Below are positions 7,621 to 14,947 of a DNA stretch of 24,876 nt, in pieces. The position numbers and the translations under genes are program-made. The first letter of the stretch is position 1; each line of letters begins with the position of its first letter. This DNA comes from a virus. The stretch is taken from the IMG/VR virus record IMGVR_UViG_3300031766_000060, positions 1-24,876 of that record, one strand, 5' to 3'. The notes under the pieces were generated by a model. That model was not told the origin of the DNA. It made no database searches and saw nothing but the letters and a program-made list of their open reading frames with translations.

Positions 7621-8946
7621 TCACTCCACCACTTCGTAACTGTTACCGTTAGGTGTCTCGTACACGCCTTTAATGTCAGTCGATCTTGGTGCGAAACCAG
7701 AGCCTTCAATGTCTAGCTGAGGTATTGAAGTGAAGTCGCCTCTTGCTTTTAGCTCCGCATCTTTCGCGCCTCTAACAACTACGCCCAAGAACTCCTCAAG
7801 GCCGTTCATGAACTGACCCTTCGTTTGTGCTTTATCCAAGTTAGCCAAGGAGACTTCTGCTTTTTGGCCTTCGATTTCGGTAATCTGACCGCCACCTTTA
7901 ACTGCCTTAAAGCCTTGCAGGAACACAGTACCTGTCGCCTGTTCTAGCAATTCAGCTAAGTCTCTTTCTGGTGTGTTAGCCGCGAACAGTTTCGGGTTCA
8001 ACCCGCCCATCCAATTGTTGAAGACGGCATCAAGAGCTGGGTGGTTTCGTATCTTGTTAACCGTGGTGATAACTTGGTTAGCCCCGTCAACAACGCTTCG
8101 CAGATTAACCTGTGCATCACCTATAGCCTCACCCCTCGCTCCACCGACTGCCGTTTGTTCGGCAATCGTAGAAGCGCCTTCAGCTATATCGTCCACAGAG
8201 TTTAAGTAGCGAATTGGCTGAGTTGGGTCTTGCCTGTCGATGACTGCGGTCACACCGTTGCCCAATTGAACTGTCTCAAAGCGTTGGGTTCGCAAGGGTT
8301 CACCACTACCGTCTGGAGCCGGAACATATTCTGAACTGATAGTTCCGTCTGGTCTTTGCACTACCACAGCCACACCGTCTGCGGTGTTTTGAGTGCCACC
8401 TATAGTTTTAGTCACAGCTCCGGCAAATGCGTTAGCTCTCGTGTCTCGACCATTGATAAACATTTTATGGTTCGCAACACGGAGTTGATCTAGCTCCATA
8501 AGCCGACCCTTATAGCCTTCCACCGCAGACTCACTTGGATCTACGTGGAAGCCGTTGTCGCCAGTAATTAGATTAATTGGCAACCCGACAGTGTTTCTAA
8601 ATACATCAGCGGCAAAGTCTTGAACTTTAAAGAACGGGTTGCTCACTCGTCTTTCAAAATCTGAGTCTTCTTTTGCCTGAATCGCATCTAAGTATTTTTC
8701 GTTCTGAAGGAACACCTCTCGTTCCGGTGTCATATACAGAGGTTGGTTAGCTTCGTTTACTTGATGGACACCATCCTGCATGACCGGAGTCATTGTCCGG
8801 TCAAAGCGAATTTTCTCTCTATCGTTTTGAGGTGCGAAGTAAGGCTGACTATTTACATAGTCCTCTGCCCGTATAAGAGCGCCCTCCCTCGCAGATCTGA
8901 ATTCTTGCCCGTCTTCTAACGCGCCCTGATCATTAAATATTGGCAT
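7621..8946 (-). CDS. Internal virion protein with GQITEIEG motif (441 aa)
   Basis: The C-terminal part (about residues 285-400) contains a conserved phage virion module: VVDGANQVITTVNKIRNHP, then ATGTVFLQGFKAVKGGG followed by QITEIEGQKAE and a short helical segment. I know this pattern from internal or ejection proteins of diverse phages, where its function is undefined. The N-terminal half is mostly polar with no transmembrane segment. GGAGG lies nine bases before the ATG. It sits between the Asn/Gln/Ala-rich 471-aa protein and the 724-aa ejection protein, so co-packaging is likely. Confidence 0.65.
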   Translation of the reverse strand: MPIFNDQGALEDGQEFRSAREGALIRAEDYVNSQPYFAPQNDREKIRFDRTMTPVMQDGVHQVNEANQPLYMTPEREVFLQNEKYLDAIQAKEDSDFERRVSNPFFKVQDFAADVFRNTVGLPINLITGDNGFHVDPSESAVEGYKGRLMELDQLRVANHKMFINGRDTRANAFAGAVTKTIGGTQNTADGVAVVVQRPDGTISSEYVPAPDGSGEPLRTQRFETVQLGNGVTAVIDRQDPTQPIRYLNSVDDIAEGASTIAEQTAVGGARGEAIGDAQVNLRSVVDGANQVITTVNKIRNHPALDAVFNNWMGGLNPKLFAANTPERDLAELLEQATGTVFLQGFKAVKGGGQITEIEGQKAEVSLANLDKAQTKGQFMNGLEEFLGVVVRGAKDAELKARGDFTSIPQLDIEGSGFAPRSTDIKGVYETPNGNSYEVVE

Positions 8947-8951
8947 CTAAC

Positions 8952-10367
8952 TTATCCTCCACCGAAGCCCATGCTGATTGACTTAGAACTACCTTTTGAG
9001 CTTGCAGAGGCGTTGCTCAAGTTGTTTGGCGCTCCGACAATCTGGTTGTAGAAGTTGAGTGAGTTGAACGGAGACATCTGTCTCTGGTATTGGTTGTTCA
9101 GAAGCTGCTGCTCATAGTCGCGCAGATACTGACCAGAACCCTGACTAAGCCCGACTCCGGTGTTAGCCATCGCTTGCCCCTGCATCATGTTGCTGACACC
9201 CTGACGACCAATGTCTTGAGCCATCGATGCACCAAACTGTTGATTCTGCAAGTTTGTGTTGTATTGACCCGCACCAAGATTCGCTCCAGTAGCCAGAGCG
9301 GAGTTATAAGCACCTTGGTTTGACAGGTTAGTTTGCTGTTGTCGATTCAAGTTTGAATCTATCTGGTTAGCACCAATCTGGTAGCCCTGCCCTCGCAACT
9401 GGTTCTGTGCTGCTGCGTTGGTTTGGTTTGCCGCTTGATTGAATCCGGCATTCTCAGAAGCTGTTTGAGCTGCAACACCCACTCCCTGAGACATCATACT
9501 GTTGAGAGCATTCTGATTTGCCAAGTTCGTTTGCTGCTGCATAGATGCGTTTTGATTAGCACGATTAGCTTCGATACCAAGTGCTGTGTTGTACGCCTGA
9601 CCGCGCATCTGTGCAGATACGTCAGCAGCCCTGTCATTAGCACCGCGCTGTGCAATACCAGCCATAACGCCAGCTCGACTAGAGCCAGAGTTACCAGTGC
9701 CAGCCGCCTGTGACGCAATACCCGTCATCTGATTTTCGTTTAGATCTCTGAATATGTCTCTGGTAGATGCGTTTATCTGACCTTGCAACACATCGTTGTT
9801 GATGTAGTTGCCAAGATTGTTTTGGTTGAAACCAGCGTTTTGTGCAGCGCCAGAGGATGCAGCTAACCCGCCAATGCCTCTAGCTTGGTTTAAGTTAGCC
9901 CCCATATTCTGTGCTGAGTTCATTAAGCTGGCTGACGTAGCCATGTTGTTAGCCATGCCAGAGTTAACGCCACCACCCAGTGCAGCATTCGCGCTTGCTG
10001 TTCTCCCTGCGTAGTTTAAGCCAGTGCCGATAGCTGTACCTATACCGCCCAGAGCGTTGCCACCCATCGCTTGATTTGCGTAGTTGAGCGCCATGCCTGT
10101 GCCACGGGTCTGCCCCGCACCGTTAGCCATCAAGTTCGCACCGCCACGCGCTTGCATGTTGCCAAGGCGGTTCGCCTGACCTAATGCACTCCCCAGCCTT
10201 GGGTTGATTCCGGCAACACCCTCAACAGGCATACCTTCTGCGTTTAGCTGTGAGGCTTGCCGCATCAGATCCTGACGATAGGGAGCTTGATTGGGATCTA
10301 CAAATGTTCGTGAGTTGCTATTGGAGCTGCTTTTGGATTTAGAGCCACCAAAACTAAATAAGCCCAT
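8952..10367 (-). CDS. Asn/Gln/Ala-rich internal virion protein (471 aa)
   Basis: The N-terminus is MGLFSFGGSKSKSSSNSN followed by DPNQAPYRQDL, a beginning seen in phage internal virion proteins of similar low complexity. From about residue 80 to 400 the protein is extremely rich in Asn, Gln, Ala and Gly with irregular repeats such as NQNALNSM, NQNASMQQQ and NLSNQGAYNSA, probably a long helical or fibrous structure. The C-terminus has a SPFNSLNFYNQIVGAP motif and a Ser/Gly tail. It opens the ejection-protein block and follows the 83-aa tail protein after ten bases with AGGT upstream. The role is inferred from place and composition. Confidence 0.6.
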   Translation of the reverse strand: MGLFSFGGSKSKSSSNSNSRTFVDPNQAPYRQDLMRQASQLNAEGMPVEGVAGINPRLGSALGQANRLGNMQARGGANLMANGAGQTRGTGMALNYANQAMGGNALGGIGTAIGTGLNYAGRTASANAALGGGVNSGMANNMATSASLMNSAQNMGANLNQARGIGGLAASSGAAQNAGFNQNNLGNYINNDVLQGQINASTRDIFRDLNENQMTGIASQAAGTGNSGSSRAGVMAGIAQRGANDRAADVSAQMRGQAYNTALGIEANRANQNASMQQQTNLANQNALNSMMSQGVGVAAQTASENAGFNQAANQTNAAAQNQLRGQGYQIGANQIDSNLNRQQQTNLSNQGAYNSALATGANLGAGQYNTNLQNQQFGASMAQDIGRQGVSNMMQGQAMANTGVGLSQGSGQYLRDYEQQLLNNQYQRQMSPFNSLNFYNQIVGAPNNLSNASASSKGSSKSISMGFGGG

Positions 10368-10377
10368 AATTTATTAC

Positions 10378-10629
10378 CTATGCAATGTGAACCCAGCCGC
10401 TAGAATCGTAGTAATACAGACCACGCCCAGAGCTTGGATTCCAGTTAGTGCCATCTGCAAAAACGACTTGTCCGATTTGCGGCTTTGCAGGGGCAACGGT
10501 TAGAACGGGAAGTTGGGTTGTTTGCGACTGTGTGGAGAAGGCGTTTGAAACTCTGACGAGTTCGTTGCTAATCCAATTTCGCAAATCCGAAATAGTTGAA
10601 GCTGATGAGCTGGAGGGGTTGTAGCTCAT
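10378..10629 (-). CDS. Small tail-associated protein (83 aa)
   Basis: The N-terminal half is helical (ISDLRNWISNELVRVSNAFS). The C-terminal half, from LPVLTVAPAKPQIGQVVFAD to GLYYYDSSGWVHIA, looks like a compact beta domain of the sort repeated in phage tail proteins, where a 'property plus displayed value' pattern ends in WVHI. It overlaps the stop of the 518-aa nozzle-like gene as ATGA, so translation is coupled. It is probably a minor tail component. No closer assignment is possible. Confidence 0.6.
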   Translation of the reverse strand: MSYNPSSSSASTISDLRNWISNELVRVSNAFSTQSQTTQLPVLTVAPAKPQIGQVVFADGTNWNPSSGRGLYYYDSSGWVHIA

Positions 10630-12182
10630 CGACTTGCGACCTCTTTGAGATCGATATCAAGGCCAGTGAGTCTCCAGTAGTTTTGATCGCTTGTGCTTTC
10701 TATGCGAAGCGCGAAATACCTACCTGAAGCTCTTAAATCTATCTTGTGATCAGTCTCTATATTATACGTCTTTGTAGCTTTCCACGTAACCCCATCCTGT
10801 GGCGAACTAGACACTCCAACAGATATGTTCAGTGTTCCTTGCCCTTCGATCTGCGGATATATTCCATTGATCTGTTTAATGGTGTTAGTGGCTGTACCTA
10901 GTACGGTGTCCAGATCTAGCTTCGTAGCCTCTAAGTATGCGTTTATGTTTGATCCCGCTGCACCGTGACTGTCGTTCATCAGGTACAACTTATTTGCACC
11001 GTACCCTGCGCCAAATAAACTTAGCGCACTAGCGTCCAGAGACGCAGACACACTCGACCAGTATTCAGATGTCTCTGCCCACGTTTGGGTAGCGTCATCG
11101 TAGCCACCGGAAGCGTCTAACTTCTCGCTTAGAGTTAGCGCCCTTACATTTGGTAAATCAATAAATGTGAAAGCGTTCTGCGACCAGTTGTAGACCAAAG
11201 CCCTGTTTGCCGTCTGGAAATCAGCAGCGTCACTGTCAGCGTAACAAATCCAAATTTCTGACTTTTCATTTAAGGTTTGGCAGAAAACGCTACGCTTGTC
11301 GGCAACTGCATTAAAGAATGTCTTTCTCACTCTTTTGTCTACGATGCTTTGCTTCTGGTTGCCATCGTGAACATATATGTCGTTGTTACCAACCACTAGG
11401 TGGCCGTTAGGAAAACTCGCAACAGCTCCACGGTTCAGAATGCCATCATCGCTAAACAGCTCCCTGAAACTAAATACTAGCGGAGCGCCAATGAAATCCA
11501 TCGCAAAAACGCCACGTTCCGCATATATGATTTGGCTATTGTTTAAGGTGAGCTGGTCAACCAACGCCCCGTTGTTACCAGAGAGCACGTTTTCACCAGC
11601 GAGGTTTGTAGTGCTGCCTATGTCGTAGTCTTGGGGTACGCCAGTTGGTTCATACTCATCAGACCATCTCACCGTGTAGGGGTGTTTGGCACTACTAGCC
11701 TCGTAGCCGGCCATAACGAGAAACGACTTATAAGGTTTGAGACACTGAGTTATAACGCCTGAAGGCCAAGCGGGTAAGTCTGCAAAACGCGACCCCGTGG
11801 GCAACATATATTGCGGCACTTGCGCCCCGTTGTTAAACATCATCGCAGTACCTAACTGCTCCGACTGCCAGCGGGGAGCGTTGCTGTAGTTTGTAGCATC
11901 GCTGGTCTTTGTTACGTTTGTCAGTGTGCCACCGTCATACCTATAGAGCTTTTGCAGTGATCCAATAACAACTGTATCGCCACCCTCAAACCTCCAACCT
12001 TGCACGTGTGTGGGCTGGAAAGAGAGCGATTGATTGATGGTGTGGCCTAGCGTTTTACCAATGCGGCCATCGTGGAACGAAACATTATTACCGTTGGGGA
12101 ACTGAGTCAGCTCAAGATCGTAAGGGTCTTGATCAGTTACTATGCCGCCACTGCCTATGTTTCGTAGAGGTATAAAAGTCAT
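10626..12182 (-). CDS. Tail stabilisation / nozzle-like beta-propeller protein (518 aa)
   Basis: The start (MTFIPLRNIGSGGIVTDQD, then LELTQFPNGNNVSFHDGRIG) is the signature opening of podovirus tail stabilisation or nozzle proteins (P22 gp10-like in role), which extend the short tail below the adaptor ring. The remainder shows repeated short beta blades such as GWRFEGGDTVVIGSLQKLYR, followed by YSPFRELFSDDG-like, NGHLVVGNNDIYVHDG and ALVYNWSQNAFTFIDLP segments. This suits a beta-propeller. The C-terminal 100 residues look like a jelly-roll or fibronectin-like beta domain. Length is normal for the group. It overlaps both neighbours as ATGA, marking one tail operon segment. Confidence 0.75.
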   Translation of the reverse strand: MTFIPLRNIGSGGIVTDQDPYDLELTQFPNGNNVSFHDGRIGKTLGHTINQSLSFQPTHVQGWRFEGGDTVVIGSLQKLYRYDGGTLTNVTKTSDATNYSNAPRWQSEQLGTAMMFNNGAQVPQYMLPTGSRFADLPAWPSGVITQCLKPYKSFLVMAGYEASSAKHPYTVRWSDEYEPTGVPQDYDIGSTTNLAGENVLSGNNGALVDQLTLNNSQIIYAERGVFAMDFIGAPLVFSFRELFSDDGILNRGAVASFPNGHLVVGNNDIYVHDGNQKQSIVDKRVRKTFFNAVADKRSVFCQTLNEKSEIWICYADSDAADFQTANRALVYNWSQNAFTFIDLPNVRALTLSEKLDASGGYDDATQTWAETSEYWSSVSASLDASALSLFGAGYGANKLYLMNDSHGAAGSNINAYLEATKLDLDTVLGTATNTIKQINGIYPQIEGQGTLNISVGVSSSPQDGVTWKATKTYNIETDHKIDLRASGRYFALRIESTSDQNYWRLTGLDIDLKEVASR

Positions 12183-12661
12183 GATGTAAACACCACATCG
12201 ACATTGCCAGTAACATTAAAGGGTGTGCCTGTTGGGAAAACCCAATATGTCCCTTCAATTTGACCGGAAGATCCGATCTGTTGTGAGTAGGTGGCAGACG
12301 ATCTTTGATAATCCACTCCCTGAATAGTCACTTTCGAGAAACCTGAGTTGGGGTGAGCGCCTCGAACTGTCAGCACCCAACCGCCAAGAGGCGATCTGTA
12401 AAGCTCATCGATCTGAGCACCGCCAGCCCAATCAGCCGTTCCATCTGAGATCGACCCAAACGCGCCCGTCCAATTAACACCTCCACCAGATGAATACCCA
12501 GCATATGTTCCGAGCATATAAATATATTTATAGCCAACAGTAACGGTCTGGGTGTCAACTATTCTGTCCCATACTTTGTTGCCGCCAACCCAAACGGTGT
12601 TCACCTGTTGGCTACCGATCTTTACATCGGCTACACGGTTTCCTCCGATATAGATAGTCAA
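12179..12661 (-). CDS. Small tail/fibre accessory protein (160 aa), TTG start
   Basis: The N-terminus MTIYIGGNRVADVKIGSQQV continues into NTVWVGGNKVWDR, two copies of a 'x-x-I-G-x-x-x-V' beta hairpin used by phage tail proteins to attach to the virion. The rest is Gly/Ser/Tyr-rich beta structure with W and Y clusters, consistent with a small receptor-facing or decoration domain. The start codon is TTG at 12659-12661 with AGGA eight bases upstream and no ATG nearby. Three bases separate it from the preceding fibre gene's stop, and it ends as an ATGA overlap with the next gene. Confidence 0.6.
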   Translation of the reverse strand: MTIYIGGNRVADVKIGSQQVNTVWVGGNKVWDRIVDTQTVTVGYKYIYMLGTYAGYSSGGGVNWTGAFGSISDGTADWAGGAQIDELYRSPLGGWVLTVRGAHPNSGFSKVTIQGVDYQRSSATYSQQIGSSGQIEGTYWVFPTGTPFNVTGNVDVVFTS

Positions 12662-12664
12662 TTT

Positions 12665-13588
12665 CTATGTCCTAAAATATATGGTGTCTGAGCTTGCGCC
12701 AGTGGCACTTGTAGATAGCTTGTATGTGTTCCATTTCGTTGAGTTAGCAGCAGTGCTGGATGAGCCTAACTTGCCGTTTAGTGCAGTCTGTAAACCGTCC
12801 ACGTTACTGATCGTGTGGTTGTGTGAGTCGTCATTAACACTGACAGACAGAGTTTTATTCGCGCTACCGTCCATAGTTACGCTACCACTCGCGTCACCAC
12901 TTAAAGTAAGAGTTCTCGCAGTAGTCCACTTTGCAGCAGATTGCACAGTCCCTGCTGAAGTGAGCTTGCTGTCCAGCGCGGCTTGCAGACCGGTGACATT
13001 GGCGATTGTGTGGTTGTGAGAATTATTTCCGACAGTTGCGCTGATTGTTGCGTTACCCGAACCGTCAAAAGAGGCCGAACCTGTAACGTCTCCAGAAAGA
13101 CCAATGGTTCTCGCTGTTGCCAACTTAGTCGCTGTAGCAGCGTTGCCTGACGTACTGCTAGAGGTTGAAGCGTTCCCCGTCACATTACCTGTGAGATTAC
13201 CTGTAACGTCTCCCGTTACATCGCCCGTTAAATCACCCGTCACATTACCAGTGACGTTGCCCGTGACGTTACCTGTGACGTTGCCTGTCAAATCACCTGT
13301 CACGTTACCCGTAAGCGCTGCGCTGATTGTACCGGCTGAAAAACTACCAGAAGAATCGCGGAGAACTATCTTATCCGCAGTGTTAGATACGGTTGCAGCA
13401 TTTGCTGCTGTGACAGCGGAGTTTATCTGACCATGTGTGGCGTTAACCGCTCCGGTGATCGAAGGGAAGGTTGCAAGGAGGCTAGATTTAATAAGCCTGA
13501 TGTGATTATCACCCTCACCGATATTGTCTGAGCTGGTGGGGTTGGAAGCAACAAGGCCGCTAATGTAAGTCGTGCTTTCTAAAGCCAT
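12665..13588 (-). CDS. Tail fibre protein with TGNV repeats and HxH motifs (307 aa)
   Basis: Residues 1-60 are a recognisable fibre N-terminus (YISGLVASNPTSSDNIGEGD then HIRLIKSSLLATFP), a common virion-attachment domain. Residues 93-140 are twelve tandem tetrapeptides of the type TG(N/D)(V/L/A), probably a triple-stranded beta shaft. The C-terminal half has two copies of a module of about 65 aa containing LSGD, a DGSxN segment and SHNHTI, with HxH at residues 191-193 and 256-258. HxH motifs bind iron in T4 long-fibre tips, so metal-stabilised trimerisation is plausible. It follows the 126-aa membrane protein directly, with no gap. Confidence 0.8.
   Translation of the reverse strand: MALESTTYISGLVASNPTSSDNIGEGDNHIRLIKSSLLATFPSITGAVNATHGQINSAVTAANAATVSNTADKIVLRDSSGSFSAGTISAALTGNVTGDLTGNVTGNVTGNVTGNVTGDLTGDVTGDVTGNLTGNVTGNASTSSSTSGNAATATKLATARTIGLSGDVTGSASFDGSGNATISATVGNNSHNHTIANVTGLQAALDSKLTSAGTVQSAAKWTTARTLTLSGDASGSVTMDGSANKTLSVSVNDDSHNHTISNVDGLQTALNGKLGSSSTAANSTKWNTYKLSTSATGASSDTIYFRT
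13169..13312 (-). repeat. Twelve tandem 12-bp units encoding TG(N/D)(V/L/A)
   Basis: The units encode residues 93-140 of the tail fibre. They are near-identical at DNA level (GTAACGTGACAGG-like on the plus strand reading as ACCGGTAAC variants) with silent and N/D, V/L changes. Such repeats can expand or contract by slippage and so vary fibre length. Confidence 0.8.
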
Positions 13589-13969
13589 TTACTTTTTCCT
13601 CATGTTCATAACTTTGTCAGCGCCCTTTATGCCGAAACTGGCTGACACTGCGATAAACAATAAATATTGATACCAATCTGGGAGGTTATTGAGCGCAGCA
13701 AACGCTTGCTCAACCCTATGTATTATGGTCATGTCATCCACCACAATTGCATAACCAATAAAGAACAGGGGCGTACTGAGCACCAGACTGAAGAATTCGT
13801 CTTTCCAGCTTGATGCCGAAGCGTCTGCCATCTTCGCTTCCCAATCTGCATCGTTCTGAATTACGTTCATTTTTGCTTCGTGCTTGGCTTGCTTCTCTGC
13901 GGCTTTGTTTTTAAGCCACGTTGAGCCAAGGTTTGTTACAGCGCCAAACAATCCACCTAAAATGTTCAT
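13589..13969 (-). CDS. Holin-like membrane protein, GTA-holin/3TM type (126 aa)
   Basis: The N-terminal 55 residues are an Ala/Lys-rich helix. SSWKDEFFSL introduces a first membrane segment (about residues 59-77, SLVLSTPLFFIGYAIVV). LNNLPDWYQYLLFIAVSASF gives a second (about 97-114), with a basic C-terminus. The WKDE ... LPxWYQYLL pattern resembles the GTA_holin_3TM family of phage and gene-transfer-agent holins. Together with the neighbouring endolysin this points to a role in inner-membrane permeabilisation. A membrane-bound virion role cannot be excluded. The start overlaps the 55-aa gene stop as ATGA. Confidence 0.65.
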   Translation of the reverse strand: MNILGGLFGAVTNLGSTWLKNKAAEKQAKHEAKMNVIQNDADWEAKMADASASSWKDEFFSLVLSTPLFFIGYAIVVDDMTIIHRVEQAFAALNNLPDWYQYLLFIAVSASFGIKGADKVMNMRKK

Positions 13970-14133
13970 TGCTTTTTACCAAACAGGTTCTGGATTGTCG
14001 GTGACTCCCAGATTCTGAGGCCAAGCCATATGATGGTTAGGAGGGAGGCTATTGGAGGAAGCCAAGCAACTAAACTGGCAACTCCGGTACTGGCCGCTAA
14101 AACATCAACAGCTTGCTTCGTTTCTTCAGTCAT
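13966..14133 (-). CDS. Small single-TM holin/spanin-region protein (55 aa)
   Basis: I place the start at MTEETKQAVD (14133), which follows the endolysin stop and has AAAAGG seven bases upstream. An upstream GTG at 14157 would add eight residues without a ribosome site. Residues 18-38 (VASLVAWLPPIASLLTIIWL) form one membrane segment, followed by a short cytoplasmic-type basic tail. Phage proteins with this plan sit beside endolysins and are annotated as holins. Two adjacent small membrane genes could form a holin and antiholin pair. Confidence 0.6.
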   Translation of the reverse strand: MTEETKQAVDVLAASTGVASLVAWLPPIASLLTIIWLGLRIWESPTIQNLFGKKQ

Positions 14134-14144
14134 CTTTTTACCTT

Positions 14145-14501
14145 TTAGTATGTCCACAGTACGGGCGTGTCTTCACGCATATCCACGTGGACGAAGGAAC
14201 GTGCAATGCCTATGCCGTTGAAAGAACCCATAGCCATAGCGTGTTTTACAATCTCGTTTCTCTGCTTCCCGTTTGTTACTTTTATGTCTGCTGCGATTCC
14301 CATCGTGTGTGTGCCTCCACCGTTGGGCTTGTTTCTCTCAGCGCTGTGGCTGGGGTCGCGGTATCCGCTTGTCACATAGAAAGGCCACCCGCAACGCTCT
14401 CTGAGCTTGTCTAACTCATGAATAAAATCGTCTTCCATGCGGTTTTCGCCTGACTCTTGGCAGTCGAAATCTTCCTTTGAAAAATACTTAAACTCACTCA
14501 T
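14145..14501 (-). CDS. Endolysin, peptidase M15 family (118 aa)
   Basis: The product is a zinc peptidase of the M15A type that would cleave peptide cross-links of peptidoglycan. His65 and Asp72 in THTMGIAADIKV and His105/Asp107 in FVHVDM are the expected metal-binding and catalytic residues, and VTSGYRDPSHSAERNK is the conserved segment before them. The length is typical for a single-domain M15 lysin. No signal peptide is present, so export depends on a holin. The start MSEFKYFSK at 14501 forms an ATGA overlap with the preceding gene. The longer reading from 14576 only adds a basic out-of-character extension. Confidence 0.88.
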   Translation of the reverse strand: MSEFKYFSKEDFDCQESGENRMEDDFIHELDKLRERCGWPFYVTSGYRDPSHSAERNKPNGGGTHTMGIAADIKVTNGKQRNEIVKHAMAMGSFNGIGIARSFVHVDMREDTPVLWTY

Positions 14502-14890
14502 AGATATTGACCCAGTACATCGTGCAGTGTTTCCAGCTCCCTTTCGGGTGTTGCGTCTGACTCTTTGATGTAGCAAGTGCCAGTGGCATCTTCGTTGCTT
14601 AGAAAAAAGACCGCTCGTTTCGGTAAAACGACTAGTGCAAAGAAATCTACCTCGCTGATCCCGTATGCACCTGACTCTTTCTTGGTTTTGAACGCCCAGT
14701 ATTTTGATCCGTTAATTTCTTTGATCTTGGCTGCCGTTTTTACTTGGCACTTTAGAAATTCACCGGATTTGTGGTGCGCTAAGAGATCGTATGCTGTGGG
14801 AATGTGAGGAAAGGCTATCGCCTGAAAATGGCGTTGTAGCACACAGGCGGCTAGATATTCGCCCGATTGTCCAACTTGACTAGTATCAAT
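14498..14890 (-). CDS. PD-(D/E)XK nuclease-like protein, probable ATT start (130 aa)
   Basis: The fold signature is Glu11 in SGEYLAACVL, Asp35 in TAYDLLAHH and Gln49-Val-Lys51 in KCQVKTA. This is the E...D...(Q/E)xK pattern of PD-(D/E)XK nucleases such as intron-encoded and phage small endonucleases. The first standard start, GTG at 14842, would remove the helix carrying Glu11. The frame continues upstream as DTSQVGQSGEYLAA with no ATG, GTG or TTG before an in-frame TGA at 14900-14902. An ATT at 14888-14890 lies five bases after a perfect GAGGTG ribosome site (14896-14901). I infer ATT initiation. The substrate is unknown. It overlaps the endolysin by ATGA. Confidence 0.65.
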   Translation of the reverse strand: MDTSQVGQSGEYLAACVLQRHFQAIAFPHIPTAYDLLAHHKSGEFLKCQVKTAAKIKEINGSKYWAFKTKKESGAYGISEVDFFALVVLPKRAVFFLSNEDATGTCYIKESDATPERELETLHDVLGQYL

Positions 14891-14901
14891 GACTACACCT
14901 C
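14888..14901 (-). promoter_or_regulatory. GAGGTG ribosome-binding site with ATT initiation codon
   Basis: On the minus strand GAGGTG (14901-14896), a six-base match to the anti-Shine-Dalgarno, is followed by TAGTC and ATT (14890-14888). An alternative ATG at 14901-14903 opens only a five-codon frame (MRCSH, then stop). Confidence 0.55.
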
Positions 14902-14911
14902 ATGGCTGTAT

Positions 14912-14940
14912 ATTCTACCGTAAGTTGTTTATATATCCAA
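14912..14940 (-). promoter_or_regulatory. Candidate sigma-70 promoter before the lysis genes
   Basis: On the minus strand, TTGGAT (14935-14940) and TAGAAT (14912-14917) are 17 bp apart. The -10 matches five of six and the -35 three of six positions. It lies in the 57-bp gap between the oxygenase-like gene and the nuclease-like gene and would start a transcript only about 15-20 bases before the ATT codon. It could give the lysis genes expression independent of the upstream modification cassette. Confidence 0.35.
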
Positions 14941-14947
14941 AAATCCC

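Noticed and set aside
7620-7709. 30-residue N-terminal extension of the 724-aa ejection protein
   Set aside because: It would overlap the 441-aa gene by 89 bases, whereas the inner ATG has a GGTGGAG site just after the previous stop.
13169-13312. Possible CRISPR array from regular short repeats
   Set aside because: The 12-bp units are contiguous coding repeats with no spacers.
13104-13430. Plus-strand frame with VTLPVTLPV repeats
   Set aside because: It is the antisense mirror of the TGNV tetrapeptide repeats in the tail fibre.
14134-14157. GTG start adding eight residues to the 55-aa membrane protein
   Set aside because: The ATG at 14133 has AAAAGG at good spacing; the GTG has no ribosome site and lies within the endolysin gene.
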